Positions 47,264-56,713 of a stretch of DNA of 64,000 bases are shown here, piece after piece. The stretch comes from AC-32 sp963717475 (GTDB lineage: Bacteria > Actinomycetota > Thermoleophilia > Gaiellales > Gaiellaceae), in assembly GCA_963717475.1 (NCBI GenBank), contig OY970337.1, forward strand, positions 1,488,001 to 1,552,000. Reading direction: 5' to 3'. Numbering within the stretch: the first letter of the stretch is position 1; the number at the start of each line of letters is the position of its first letter. A program made the translations under genes and the position numbers. The notes under the pieces are model-generated. The model worked only from the letters and a program-made list of their open reading frames with translations, was not told the DNA's origin and did no database searches.

Positions 47264-49260
47264 CAGACGGCCTCTGCGACGGGCTCCGTCTGGACGGCGT
47301 CTCCGATCACGGTCTTCGTCGCCTTCAACGGCTCGGCCAGGACCGGGTTCGCGACGAGCTGCTCGTGGAGGAGCATGATCGAGAGGGCACCCACGAGGGC
47401 CATCTCGTCCGTCTCGCTCACTCCGCGGGCCGCGCCGCCCTCGAACTTGGCGACGAGCCTGCCGACCGCGGCCGCGTCGAGCACTCCGGCCGCCTCGAGC
47501 GCCTCGGGCCGGAGCAGCTCGCCGACGTACTCGGGCTGCCCGGGACCGAAGAAGACGCCGCCGATCGGCGCGCGATACGGGATCTTCGGCCGCTCGTGGA
47601 TCTGCTGCGGCAGCAGCCTGGCCGCGACCCTGCGCAGCGCGTACTTCTCGCGCAGGCCGCGGAGCCGGAGCCGGTCGGGCAGCCGCGCGGCGAGCTCGGC
47701 CAGGCGGACGTCCACGAACGGAAAGCGGCCCTCGATCGAATGGCCCATCAGCATGCGGTCGCCCTGCGCGTGGAGCAGGTAGCCCTGGAAGAACGTGGCC
47801 ACCTCGAGGTACTGCGCCCGCGAGAGCGCGGAGAAGCCGCCGAAGGCAGCAGGAAGCGAGCGGATCAGACGGTCGGCCGGGTCGGTGTCGCCGGCAGCGC
47901 GCCCGGCGAAGTCGGGCCTGAGCATGCGCAGGCAGCGCGCGGTGTTCGCGAAGCGGATCCTGTGGCTGTACAGCGGGTCGCCGGTGTCGGTGAGGTTCCG
48001 CCCGTAGAACTGCCCCAGGAACGCACCCGCGCGGGCCGGGTCGGTCGAGAGCCAGCGGTTCAGCCGCCCGAACAGGAGCGGGCGGAGCTTCGACTCGGGG
48101 TCGCGGGCCCAGAAGCGGCGGACCTTGTCCTCGCGAAAGATGTCGTAGCCGCCGAGGAGCTCGTCGGCGCCCTCGCCGGTGAGCACGACCTTGAGCCGCG
48201 CGTCCTGAACCGCGCCCGCCAGCTCGAGCAGCGGCGCCGGGGCCGTCCGCAGGAGCGGCTTCTCTGCGAGCTCGACCACGCGAGGGAAGACGGCCGCGAT
48301 ATCGGCCGCGCCCACGGTCGTCCGGTGAAATTGCACGCCGAGCTCCGCCGCGATCGCGTCCTGCGCGGCGGACTCGTCGAAGCGCTGGTCGCTGAAGCCG
48401 ACGCCGAACGCGTGCAGGCCCGGGCCCACGGTGCGCGCCGCGAGCGCGGCGGTGATCGACGAGTCGAGGCCTCCGCTCAGGTACGCGGCGACGGGAACGT
48501 CCGCGCGCAGCCGGATCTGCGTCGACGACTCGAGGATCGCCTCGAGCTCGTCCACGAGGTCGTCCTCAGGGGCGTCGACGGGGTCGAACTGGAGATCCCA
48601 CCAGCGCCGCTCCTCGACGATTCCGTCGCGGCCGACGATCGCGTAGTGCGCCGGCGGAAGCTCCCTGATTCCCACGAAGGCGGAGCGGTCCGGCAGCGTC
48701 GACCAGGTGGTGAACGTGTCCACGATGCCGACTGGGTCGAGCTCGCGCCGCGCCGCGGGGTGCCGCAGGAGCGCCTTCGCCTCCGACGCGAAGCAGACGT
48801 CGCCCCCGAGCTCGGCGAGGAACAGCGGCCGCACGCCGAAGCGGTCGCGCGCCAGCAGCACCTCCTGCCGCTCGCGGTCCCAGACGGCGATGGCGAAGTC
48901 TCCGTTCAGGCGATCGAGGAAGCGCGGGCCCCACTCCTCGTAGGCGTGCGCGATCACCTCGGTGTCGCACGACGTCGCGAACCGGTGCCCGAGCTGCCGC
49001 AGCTCGTCCATCAGCTCGACGTAGTTGTAGATCTCGCCGTTCTGCATCACCCAGTAGCGCCCGCGCTCCTCGCTGAGGGGCTGGTCGCCGCCGGCGAGGT
49101 CGATGATCGCCAGCCGCGTGTTCGTCATTCCGAAGGGCCCGTCGAGGTAGAGCCCGGTGCCGTCGGGACCGCGATGGCGCATCTCGCCTGCCATCGCGAG
49201 CAGGAGCGAGGTGTCAACTTGGTTCTGGGCGCCCCGGTGGACGCCGGCAAGGCCGCACAT
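47263..49260 (-). CDS. asnB: asparagine synthase (glutamine-hydrolysing), AsnB-type amidotransferase
   Basis: A 665-residue protein with an N-terminal glutaminase (Cys2 in MCGLAGVHRG, RHRGPDGTG, and the ladder of Asn and Asp residues) and a C-terminal ATP-pyrophosphatase domain with YLSGGLDSSITAAL and VVLTGEGADELLGGYD. It can make an amide from a carboxylate with Gln as the nitrogen source. In polysaccharide loci such enzymes amidate sugar acids or other glycan substituents rather than make free Asn. The ATG at 49260 follows TATCCT (minus strand, 49270-49275), a -10-like box, and GGAAAGAG, a possible ribosome-binding site. It is divergent from the ACP and NAD-synthase-like genes. Confidence 0.93.
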   Translation of the reverse strand: MCGLAGVHRGAQNQVDTSLLLAMAGEMRHRGPDGTGLYLDGPFGMTNTRLAIIDLAGGDQPLSEERGRYWVMQNGEIYNYVELMDELRQLGHRFATSCDTEVIAHAYEEWGPRFLDRLNGDFAIAVWDRERQEVLLARDRFGVRPLFLAELGGDVCFASEAKALLRHPAARRELDPVGIVDTFTTWSTLPDRSAFVGIRELPPAHYAIVGRDGIVEERRWWDLQFDPVDAPEDDLVDELEAILESSTQIRLRADVPVAAYLSGGLDSSITAALAARTVGPGLHAFGVGFSDQRFDESAAQDAIAAELGVQFHRTTVGAADIAAVFPRVVELAEKPLLRTAPAPLLELAGAVQDARLKVVLTGEGADELLGGYDIFREDKVRRFWARDPESKLRPLLFGRLNRWLSTDPARAGAFLGQFYGRNLTDTGDPLYSHRIRFANTARCLRMLRPDFAGRAAGDTDPADRLIRSLPAAFGGFSALSRAQYLEVATFFQGYLLHAQGDRMLMGHSIEGRFPFVDVRLAELAARLPDRLRLRGLREKYALRRVAARLLPQQIHERPKIPYRAPIGGVFFGPGQPEYVGELLRPEALEAAGVLDAAAVGRLVAKFEGGAARGVSETDEMALVGALSIMLLHEQLVANPVLAEPLKATKTVIGDAVQTEPVAEAV

Positions 49261-49335
49261 CTCTTTCCAAGGATAGGGGCAGAAACCGCCCGATTCCCTG
49301 TCTGAATGCCCAGTCTGTTGTCCAAGGTGTGTGCG

Positions 49336-49341
49336 TAAGAT
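49336..49341 (+). promoter_or_regulatory. putative -10 box for a leaderless transcript (ACP gene)
   Basis: TAAGAT fits TANNNT and ends six bases before the ATG at 49348. The 87-bp gap between asnB and this gene would then hold two divergent promoters. The start codon appears to be transcribed first, with no ribosome-binding site. Confidence 0.45.
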
Positions 49342-49347
49342 TCGAAC

Positions 49348-49605
49348 ATGGAAGACGCGATCCGTGAATTTCTCGCAGCGAACTTCTTCCTCGGAGACGA
49401 TCCGGCAGGCCTTCCCGGCTCCGCGTCGCTCATCGAGGCGGGGGTGATCGACTCGACCGGAGTCCTCGAACTGGTGGGCTATCTCGAGGACACGTTCGGC
49501 ATCCGCATCCGGGACGACGAGCTACTGCCGGAGAACCTCGACACGATCGACAACGTCGTGGGGTTCGTCACGCGCAAGCAGCAGGAGGCCGAAACCCCAG
49601 CTTGA
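49348..49605 (+). CDS. acyl carrier protein (second, NAD-synthase-associated)
   Basis: An 85-residue carrier protein with the phosphopantetheine site GVIDSTGVLEL (Ser36), a LIEAGVIDS pattern typical of specialised ACPs and a helix 3 ending in the acidic RIRDDELLPENLDT. It lies ten bases from the NAD-synthase-like gene and opposite asnB. Specialised ACPs of this type usually work with a dedicated ligase; the AMP-binding enzyme at 45701 is a candidate. What is carried is not evident. It differs from the FkbH-linked ACP at 40734. Confidence 0.9.
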   Translation: MEDAIREFLAANFFLGDDPAGLPGSASLIEAGVIDSTGVLELVGYLEDTFGIRIRDDELLPENLDTIDNVVGFVTRKQQEAETPA

Positions 49606-49615
49606 GTGAGACAGC

Positions 49616-50620
49616 GTGACCGGCAGCGGGACAACTGAGGTCGACCTCCTCGCGATCGACCCGGAAGAGGCGGTCGAGGCGATCGTCGCCTCGCTGCGGG
49701 AGATCGTCGGCAAAGAGCTTCGCCGCCGCGGAGCCGTCGTCGGGGTCTCCGGCGGGATCGACAGCTCGGTCACGGTCGCGCTCTGCGCGCGCGCCTTCGG
49801 GCCCGGCCGGACGGTCGCAGTCCTGATGCCGGAGGCCGACTCGAGTGACGACACCCTCGACCTCAGCCGGAGCGTCGCGGACTCGCTCGGCGTAGAGGCG
49901 GTCGTCGAGGACATCACGCCGATCCTGCAGGCGGTTCGCTGCTACGAGCGGAGAGACGAGGCCGTGCGCCGCGTCGTCCCGGAGTTCGGCGAGGGCTGGC
50001 GCTTCAAGATCGTGCTCCCGTCGGTCATCGGAACGGATGCCTACCGCCTCTTCACGGTGGTGGCGCAGTCGCCGGACGGCGAGCAGGTCGAGGCGCGCCT
50101 GCCGGCGGGCGAGTATCTGACGATCGTCGCCGCGACGAACTTCAAGCAGCGCACGCGGAAGATGCTCGAGTACTTCCATGCCGACGCGCACAACTACGCC
50201 GTGGCCGGCACGCCGAACCGGCTCGAGTACGACCAGGGCTTCTTCGTGAAGCTCGGCGACGGGGCGGCGGACGTGAAGCCGATCGCGCACCTCTACAAGA
50301 CGCAGGTCTACCGGCTCGCCGAGTACCTCGAGATCCCGGAGAAAGTCCGGGCGCGCAAGCCGACGACCGACACGTATTCGCTCGAGCAGACGCAGGACGA
50401 GTTCTACTTCTCGCTCCCGTACGAGCAGATGGATCTCTGCCTCTACGGCCACAACAACGGGATCTCCGCCGAAGACCTGTCGGGCCGGATCGGCATCGCG
50501 GCCGAGGACATTCAGCGCGTCTACGAGGACATCGAGCAGAAGCGCCGCACGACGCGGTATCTCCACCTCGGGGCCCAGCTCGTGGAGCCGGTGCCCGAGG
50601 TGCCTGCCCAGTCTGAGTAA
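49616..50620 (+). CDS. NAD-synthase-like ammonia-dependent amidotransferase (NadE family)
   Basis: A 334-residue ATP-pyrophosphatase of the NadE family. The P-loop is VVGVSGGIDSS (residues 41-51); further family blocks are ATNFKQRTRKMLEYF, GTPNRLEYDQGFFVKLGDG and KPIAHLYKTQVYRLAEYL. It has no glutaminase domain, so nitrogen would come from ammonia or a partner. Housekeeping NadE makes NAD from deamido-NAD. The link to an ACP and asparagine synthase suggests a paralogue that amidates another acid, but the substrate-binding residues for deamido-NAD cannot be excluded without comparison. The start is GTG at 49616, ten bases after the ACP stop. Confidence 0.85.
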   Translation: MTGSGTTEVDLLAIDPEEAVEAIVASLREIVGKELRRRGAVVGVSGGIDSSVTVALCARAFGPGRTVAVLMPEADSSDDTLDLSRSVADSLGVEAVVEDITPILQAVRCYERRDEAVRRVVPEFGEGWRFKIVLPSVIGTDAYRLFTVVAQSPDGEQVEARLPAGEYLTIVAATNFKQRTRKMLEYFHADAHNYAVAGTPNRLEYDQGFFVKLGDGAADVKPIAHLYKTQVYRLAEYLEIPEKVRARKPTTDTYSLEQTQDEFYFSLPYEQMDLCLYGHNNGISAEDLSGRIGIAAEDIQRVYEDIEQKRRTTRYLHLGAQLVEPVPEVPAQSE

Positions 50621-50715
50621 ACGCCTTCGTAGAGCCAAGACTGGCCTTTGGACCCCCCGTTCAGCCAGTAGCCGCTCCGGGGCACCGGTGTGATGCTGAA
50701 TGGCGGTGGGGCATT

Positions 50716-53700
50716 GTGACGCCTAAATTCGGCATTCAGCGGGTCGCGCTGGGCTTGGCGGCTGTCGCGATCGCCGCGCTCGTACTGGGCGTGACGAAGA
50801 GCGCGGCGCTCGGGCCGGCCGGCAGCTACACGCAGATCGTGTTCGCCGACGGCTTCGAGTCGGGCAACCTCAGCCAGTGGGACGGCCTCCTCGGCAACGG
50901 CAGCGCGACCGCCACCTCCGCCGCCGCCCACACCGGCAGCTACGGACTCCGCCTCTCGAACGCGAGCGGCCAGTTCCAGGTGCTCGCGAAGGGCCTCCCG
51001 CAGCCGCTGGCCGACAGCTCCACCACCTTCTGGGTCCGGATCGCGAGTGGCTCCGGCTTCCAGACCGTCGCCGAGGCGCGCGACGGCTCGTCGGGCCCGC
51101 ACATGTGGGACCTCTACTACGACGGCGGCGCGCAGGGCTTCTACCTCTTCCCGTACAGCAACAGCGGCAGCACGCAGATCTTCACCGGGAACGGCAGCGC
51201 CCCGTCGGGCACGTGGCTCAAGGTCGAGATCCAATACACCGCGACCGCCAACGGCGGCGCGCGCATCTACATCAACGACCAGACGCAGGCGAGCTGGACT
51301 GTCACGGGCAACTACACGCGGACCACGAACCTCCAGCGCATCCAGCTCTGGAACGACGGGGCCAACGTCACCGACTTCGACGACGTCAGCGTCGGGACTC
51401 CAGCGGGCGCGCCGTCCCCACCGGGCGCGCCGACGGGAGTCACCGGCACTGCAGGCAATGCTTCGGCCAACCTCAGCTGGACGGCCCCGGCCTCGAACGG
51501 CGGGAGCGCGATCACGAGCTACCGCATCACGCCGTACATCGGCGCGGCGGCGCAGACCCCGGTGGTCACGCCGACCGCTGCGACCTCGTACACCGTCACC
51601 GGCCTCACCAACGGGACGACGTACACGTTCACCGTCGCCGCCACCAACGTGGCCGGCACGGGCCCCGACTCGACTCCTTCGCCTCCGATCACTCCACGCG
51701 CTGCGGCAACGGTCCCGGGCGCGCCGACCGGCGTCTTCGGCTCGCCCGGCGACCACACGGTCGCCCTTGGCTGGACCGCTCCGTCCTCCGACGGCGGCAG
51801 CGCGATCACGAGCTATCGAATCGTGCCCTACATCGGCACGACCGCCCAGCCCGCGATCAACACCCCCACCAACGCGACGACGTACACCGTGACGGGCCTC
51901 ACTAACGGCACCGCCTACACCTTCACGGTCGCGGCCACGAACAGCGTCGGCACCGGGGCCGCCTCGGCAGCGTCGGCCGCGGTCACGCCGGGCTCCGGCT
52001 ACTCGAACGTGGTCTTTGCCGACGGCTTCGAATCAGGTGACCTGAGCAACTGGAACGGATCACCAGGCAACGGCACGTCGACGGTGCGCGCGAGCGCCGC
52101 CCACGCGGGCGGCTTCGGCCTGAACATGACGAATACGAGCGGACAGTTCTCGTACACCGTCAAGTCGCTCGCCTCGGCCGTGACCGACAGCTCGGAGACG
52201 TTCTGGGTGCGGCTCAACTCCGGCAGCGGCCTCCAGACGATCGCCGAGGCACGGGACGGCTCCTCCAGTGCCCACATGTGGGATCTCTACTACAACTGGA
52301 ATACGCAAAGCCTGGTGCTCGAGGCCTATCGCGCGTCCGGCGCCGACGAGGCCTCCACAGGCCCCGGAACCGTCCCTTCCGCCACCTGGGTAAAGATCTC
52401 GGTGCAGTACACCGCGACGTCGACGGGCGGCGCACGGATCTACATCAACGACGTCACGCAGCCGGCCTGGATGACCACCGGCAACTACACGCGCACGACG
52501 AACCTGCAGATCCTCCAGCTCTGGAACGACTCAGTCGGCTCGACGGACTTCGACGACGTGCGCATCGCCACGCCTCCGCCCCCGGGCGCGACTCTGCCCG
52601 GCGCTCCGACCGGCGTGACCGGCCTGTCGCGCGACGGGGCCGTCGCGCTCTCCTGGACCGCGCCCGCCTCGAACGGCGGTAGCCCGATCAGCAGCTACCG
52701 GATCACGCCGCGTGAAGCCAACGGGGAGGTGGAGAACCCGGTCTACACGCCGTACGCCACCACGAGCTACACCGTCACCGGCCTCCAGAACGGCACCTCT
52801 TACACCTTTGCGGTCGCGGCGATCAACGGCGTCGGCACCGGCCCGGACTCGGCCCCCTCGCCTGCGGTCGTGCCCGTACCGGCGACCGTGCCGGCCGCCC
52901 CCACGGGGGTCACGGCGACCGCGCAGGACGCCGCGGTCAGCCTCGCCTGGACTGCCCCGTCCGACGGTGGCGCGTCGATCACCGGCTACTGGGTAACGCC
53001 GTACATCGCCGGCAGCCCGCAGCCTTCGATCCCGACGGGGTCGACGGCGACGAACTTCACCGCCACCGGTCTCACCAACGGCACGACGTACACGTTCACG
53101 GTCGCTGCGCAGAACTCCGTCGGCCGAGGCCCCAACTCGGCGCAAACTCCTGCGGTCACGCCGCGCTCAGCGCTGTCCCAGTACACCGACACGATCTTCT
53201 CCGACGGCTTCGAGTCTGGAAACTTGACCGCGGGGAACTGGAACACCCCGCAGGGCACCGGCACGTCGTCCGTCGTCGCCGCGGCGGCGCACACGGGCGG
53301 CTTCGGCCTCCGTATCGCGACCCTCGAGACGCAGTACGCGTACGACGTGAAGGTCCTCAACGGGTCGCTCGCGGACAGCCTCACCACCTTCTGGGTGCGC
53401 CTCGGCTCGGGCTCGCGCGCCGTCACGGTCGCTCAGGCGCGGGATAGTTCTTACAGCAACAACATGTGGATGCTGATCTACGACGGCACGCGAGACGGGT
53501 TCATCTTCTACCCGTACAACAGCGCCGGCACGAGCACCGAGATCTTCACGGGCGCCAACAGCGTGCCTGCGGGCCAGTGGTTGAAGGTCCAGGTGCAGTA
53601 CACGGGCGTCACCACGGGCACTGCGCGCCTCTACGTCAACGGCGTGACGCAGCCGGGCTGGGGCGTCACCGGCAACTTCAGCCACACGAACAACCTGCAG

Positions 53701-56181
53701 ATCGTCCAGCTCTGGAACGAAGGGCTCACCAGCAACGACTTCGACGACTTCTCCGTCGCGACCGTGACGCCGCCCGGAGCCCAGCCTCCGGACGCGCCGA
53801 CGAACGTGACCGGCACGGCGCTCGACAGCGCTGCGCAGCTCGACTGGACCGCGCCTGCGAACGACGGCGGCAGCATCATTACGAGCTACAAGATCACCGA
53901 ATACGTCAACGGCGTTCAGCGGGCTTCGCTGCTCACGGGCTCCTCGGCCACGACCTTCCGGGTCGGCGGCCTCACCAACGGCACGACGTACACGTTCACG
54001 GTGGCGGCGCTCAATGCGGCGGGCGCCGGCCCCGAGTCCGCGCCGAGCAACCCGACTACGCCCGTTGCAGCTCCGCCTCCGGGCCCACCGCTCGGCGTCG
54101 TCGCCAGCGCCGGCGACCATCAGGCCTCGCTCACCTGGTCGCCGCCCTCGTCTGACGGCGGCAGCCCGGTCACGAACTACCGGGTGACGCCCTACGTCAA
54201 CGGCAGCCCGCAGACGCCGATCGTGACGGGGTCGACGCAGACCAGCTACACGGTGACCGGCCTGACGAACGGCACGACGTACACGTTCACGGTCTCCGCC
54301 GCGAATTCGTCCGGCTACGGCGCCGAGTCGCAGCAGTCGAACGCCGTGACGCCGGCTCCGCCGGCGGTGGCGGGCGCGCCGACGGGCGTGACCGGCTCGC
54401 CGCGCGACAGCGCCGTGGCGCTGACCTGGACGGCTCCGTCCTCCGACGGCGGCAGCGCGATCACGAGCTACCGGATCGTGCCGTACATCGGCACCACCGC
54501 CCAGACGCCGGTCACGACACCATCCGCGGCGACGGGCTTCACCGTCACCGGGCTGACGAACGGCACCGCGTACACCTTCACCGTCGCCGCCATCAACGGC
54601 GTCGGCACCGGCCCGGCCTCCGCTCCGTCACCGCCGGTCACGCCCGCCGTCCCGCCCGCGAACCCGATCGTGCTCGAGAACCGCAACCCAGGCACCACGA
54701 GCTGGCAGCTCGACGACAACCAGAAGTCGGAACACCACGAGATCGAGGGCTACGCGAGTGCCACGAGCGTGAACAAGGGCGGCTCGATCAACTTCATGGT
54801 CTCGCTCTCGTCGAACGCGCAGTACACGATGGACGTCTACCGGTTGGGCTGGTACCCGACGGGCACGAACCCTGACGGCACGTCCTGCGCGCCGTCGTGC
54901 GGCGGCCGGCTGATGCAGCACGTCGGGCCGCTCAACGGCTCCACGCAGGCGAACTGCCCAACGAACACGACGCAGAACGACACGAACTTCGGGCTGATCG
55001 AGTGCAACTGGACGCCGAGCTACACGCTCAATGTCCCGGCAAGCTGGACGACCGGTGTGTACCTCGTGAAGATGAAGCGCTCCGACGGCCAGCACCTCGA
55101 GAACTACATGACGTTCGTCGTGCGCGACGACTCGTCGACTGCGCCGGTCGCCTACTCGCTCGACGTCAACACGTGGCAGGCATACAACTACTGGGGCGGC
55201 GCCGGGAACAGTAACGTCGGCTACAGCCTCTACGGCCGGAACAACGACGTCACCGGCGATAGCACGGGGAACGTCCGCGCCTACACGGTCTCGTTCGACA
55301 GGCCATATGCCGACGCTTCCGTGGATGACGGCGCGGGCAAGCTCTTCGACTGGGACTACCCGATGATCAAATTCATGGAGTCGAAGGGTTACGACATGAC
55401 CTACATCACGAATGTCGACCTCGAGCAGAATCCGAACCTCCTGCTCAGCCACAGGGTCTTCATGAACACGGGCCATGACGAGTACTACTCGGACAACATG
55501 CGGGCCGCGATCTCGAACGGCATCAACGGCCGGATCAACATGGCGTTCTTCAGCGCGAACAACTTCTACTACCGGATCACCTACGCCGCCAATCCCGCCG
55601 GCGTGCAGAACAGGCGCATCCACTGCGACAAGAACGCGCTTGCGGGCTCGACGACCTACGAGTGGCGCCTGCTGTCTCCGCAGCACCCGGAGAACGAGCT
55701 CGGGGGCGTCATGCTCGAAGGCGTCGCCAGCGACCGGCCGTTCCTCATCTCCGACGCCAGCAGCTGGATCTACGCAGGCACCGGCCTCCACAACTACACG
55801 GGGAACGGCACGAACAACGTGATCACGAGCGGAGCAAACCAGAACGCCCTGCCGGGGATCGTCGGCTACGAGTTCGACGCACGCGCGTCGACCACTGCCA
55901 ACCTGTCGACCTGGGCGTCGTTCGAGCCGAGCACCGACCACACGGTGGCCCACTCCTTCGTGCCCGCGTCCGACGGCAACTCGAACAGCACCTGGTCGGA
56001 TTCCGTCACCTGGACCGCGCCGAGTGGAGCGATGATCTTCTCCGCCGGCACCATCGAGTGGAGCTTCGGCGTCGACGACGGCTACAACGACGGCTACTGC
56101 GGCGACTGCTTCCACCAGGTCACGAACGCCGCCACGCAGCGGGTCACGCAGAACGTCCTCGACCGGTTCAGCGGCCCCTAG
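50716..56181 (+). CDS. large secreted protein: three LamG-like repeats, seven fibronectin III domains, DMFase-beta-like C-terminus (1821 aa)
   Basis: GTG 50716 starts a signal peptide or anchor (about residues 8-32). Three related beta-sandwich units of about 190 residues each begin VFADGFESGNLSQW, VFADGFESGDLSNW and IFSDGFESGNLTAGNW (about 40-228, 432-617 and 823-1010); they look like concanavalin-A-like (LamG-type) binding domains. They are separated by fibronectin type III domains with the signature PTGVTGxxxDxAVxLxWTAP: two, two and three copies (about 236-424, 625-813 and 1018-1310). The last 500 residues (NPIVLENRNPGTTSWQ... to the end) match the C-terminal domain of N,N-dimethylformamidase beta subunit-like proteins, with STGNVRAYTVSFDRPY and TGHDEYYSDNMR. 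It is probably a wall-bound carbohydrate-active protein. The catalytic residues are unknown to me. Confidence 0.85.
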   Translation: MTPKFGIQRVALGLAAVAIAALVLGVTKSAALGPAGSYTQIVFADGFESGNLSQWDGLLGNGSATATSAAAHTGSYGLRLSNASGQFQVLAKGLPQPLADSSTTFWVRIASGSGFQTVAEARDGSSGPHMWDLYYDGGAQGFYLFPYSNSGSTQIFTGNGSAPSGTWLKVEIQYTATANGGARIYINDQTQASWTVTGNYTRTTNLQRIQLWNDGANVTDFDDVSVGTPAGAPSPPGAPTGVTGTAGNASANLSWTAPASNGGSAITSYRITPYIGAAAQTPVVTPTAATSYTVTGLTNGTTYTFTVAATNVAGTGPDSTPSPPITPRAAATVPGAPTGVFGSPGDHTVALGWTAPSSDGGSAITSYRIVPYIGTTAQPAINTPTNATTYTVTGLTNGTAYTFTVAATNSVGTGAASAASAAVTPGSGYSNVVFADGFESGDLSNWNGSPGNGTSTVRASAAHAGGFGLNMTNTSGQFSYTVKSLASAVTDSSETFWVRLNSGSGLQTIAEARDGSSSAHMWDLYYNWNTQSLVLEAYRASGADEASTGPGTVPSATWVKISVQYTATSTGGARIYINDVTQPAWMTTGNYTRTTNLQILQLWNDSVGSTDFDDVRIATPPPPGATLPGAPTGVTGLSRDGAVALSWTAPASNGGSPISSYRITPREANGEVENPVYTPYATTSYTVTGLQNGTSYTFAVAAINGVGTGPDSAPSPAVVPVPATVPAAPTGVTATAQDAAVSLAWTAPSDGGASITGYWVTPYIAGSPQPSIPTGSTATNFTATGLTNGTTYTFTVAAQNSVGRGPNSAQTPAVTPRSALSQYTDTIFSDGFESGNLTAGNWNTPQGTGTSSVVAAAAHTGGFGLRIATLETQYAYDVKVLNGSLADSLTTFWVRLGSGSRAVTVAQARDSSYSNNMWMLIYDGTRDGFIFYPYNSAGTSTEIFTGANSVPAGQWLKVQVQYTGVTTGTARLYVNGVTQPGWGVTGNFSHTNNLQIVQLWNEGLTSNDFDDFSVATVTPPGAQPPDAPTNVTGTALDSAAQLDWTAPANDGGSIITSYKITEYVNGVQRASLLTGSSATTFRVGGLTNGTTYTFTVAALNAAGAGPESAPSNPTTPVAAPPPGPPLGVVASAGDHQASLTWSPPSSDGGSPVTNYRVTPYVNGSPQTPIVTGSTQTSYTVTGLTNGTTYTFTVSAANSSGYGAESQQSNAVTPAPPAVAGAPTGVTGSPRDSAVALTWTAPSSDGGSAITSYRIVPYIGTTAQTPVTTPSAATGFTVTGLTNGTAYTFTVAAINGVGTGPASAPSPPVTPAVPPANPIVLENRNPGTTSWQLDDNQKSEHHEIEGYASATSVNKGGSINFMVSLSSNAQYTMDVYRLGWYPTGTNPDGTSCAPSCGGRLMQHVGPLNGSTQANCPTNTTQNDTNFGLIECNWTPSYTLNVPASWTTGVYLVKMKRSDGQHLENYMTFVVRDDSSTAPVAYSLDVNTWQAYNYWGGAGNSNVGYSLYGRNNDVTGDSTGNVRAYTVSFDRPYADASVDDGAGKLFDWDYPMIKFMESKGYDMTYITNVDLEQNPNLLLSHRVFMNTGHDEYYSDNMRAAISNGINGRINMAFFSANNFYYRITYAANPAGVQNRRIHCDKNALAGSTTYEWRLLSPQHPENELGGVMLEGVASDRPFLISDASSWIYAGTGLHNYTGNGTNNVITSGANQNALPGIVGYEFDARASTTANLSTWASFEPSTDHTVAHSFVPASDGNSNSTWSDSVTWTAPSGAMIFSAGTIEWSFGVDDGYNDGYCGDCFHQVTNAATQRVTQNVLDRFSGP

Positions 56182-56200
56182 AACGAGTCCACAACGGCGA

Positions 56201-56578
56201 GTGCGCAGGCTGTTCGTCACCGTTCATAGCGACGACCCGCGGTTGCACGCGGAGCTCGTCAAGGGTCTTCCGGCCAACGGCGTCGTGAGCGAGCTGGCTC
56301 TCGCCGACGTCTCGGCGCACGGCCAGGCCGTGGCGCCCGACCTCGTCTTCGTGGATGCGGGGCCGCCTCCGGCCTCCTCCCTCCCGGCGGACGAGCTCCG
56401 CAAGGCATATCCCTGCGCGTTCGTCGTCCTGGTCGCACAGGAGGTCGACGAAGCGACCCTGCAGCTAGGCGCGTCTGTCGGCGCGGACGCGTACATCCGC
56501 CGCGACGAGTCGCCGGCGGACGCCGTGACCGCGATGCTCGCGGTAGCCGCCCTTACAAAGCGGCGCCGACAGGCCTAG
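56201..56578 (+). CDS. stand-alone receiver-like protein (125 aa)
   Basis: A short protein with a CheY-like pattern and no output domain. The phospho-acceptor candidate Asp52 lies in DLVFVDAG; an acidic pair (DD, residues 11-12) lies at the expected metal site. The usual C-terminal Lys is replaced by Arg in AYIRRDES, so signalling may be altered. The start is GTG 56201, 19 bp after the large secreted protein, and a terminator-like hairpin follows. It may pass a signal between proteins that control export, but no partner is visible apart from the atypical LuxR regulator 33 kb away. Confidence 0.65.
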   Translation: MRRLFVTVHSDDPRLHAELVKGLPANGVVSELALADVSAHGQAVAPDLVFVDAGPPPASSLPADELRKAYPCAFVVLVAQEVDEATLQLGASVGADAYIRRDESPADAVTAMLAVAALTKRRRQA

Positions 56579-56610
56579 ACGGCCTGTACTTCCCGTCAAA
56601 AAGTCTAGGT

Positions 56611-56632
56611 CCCCCGCCGCGCGGAGGGTTTT
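56611..56632 (+). terminator. possible intrinsic terminator after the receiver-like gene
   Basis: CCCCCGC-CGC-GCGGAGGG forms a GC-rich stem of seven pairs with a one-base bulge, followed by TTTT. It lies 32 bp after the receiver-like gene's stop. The next gene begins 81 bp later, behind a second small stem (CCGTAC-N7-GTACGG). Confidence 0.5.
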
Positions 56633-56713
56633 CGACTTCTGGCCTTGGATGCGGCTTTGCGCACCCGTACGCTCTTTGTACGGCCGGTCTCACGGGGAGA
56701 GCGTCTGCGGCAT

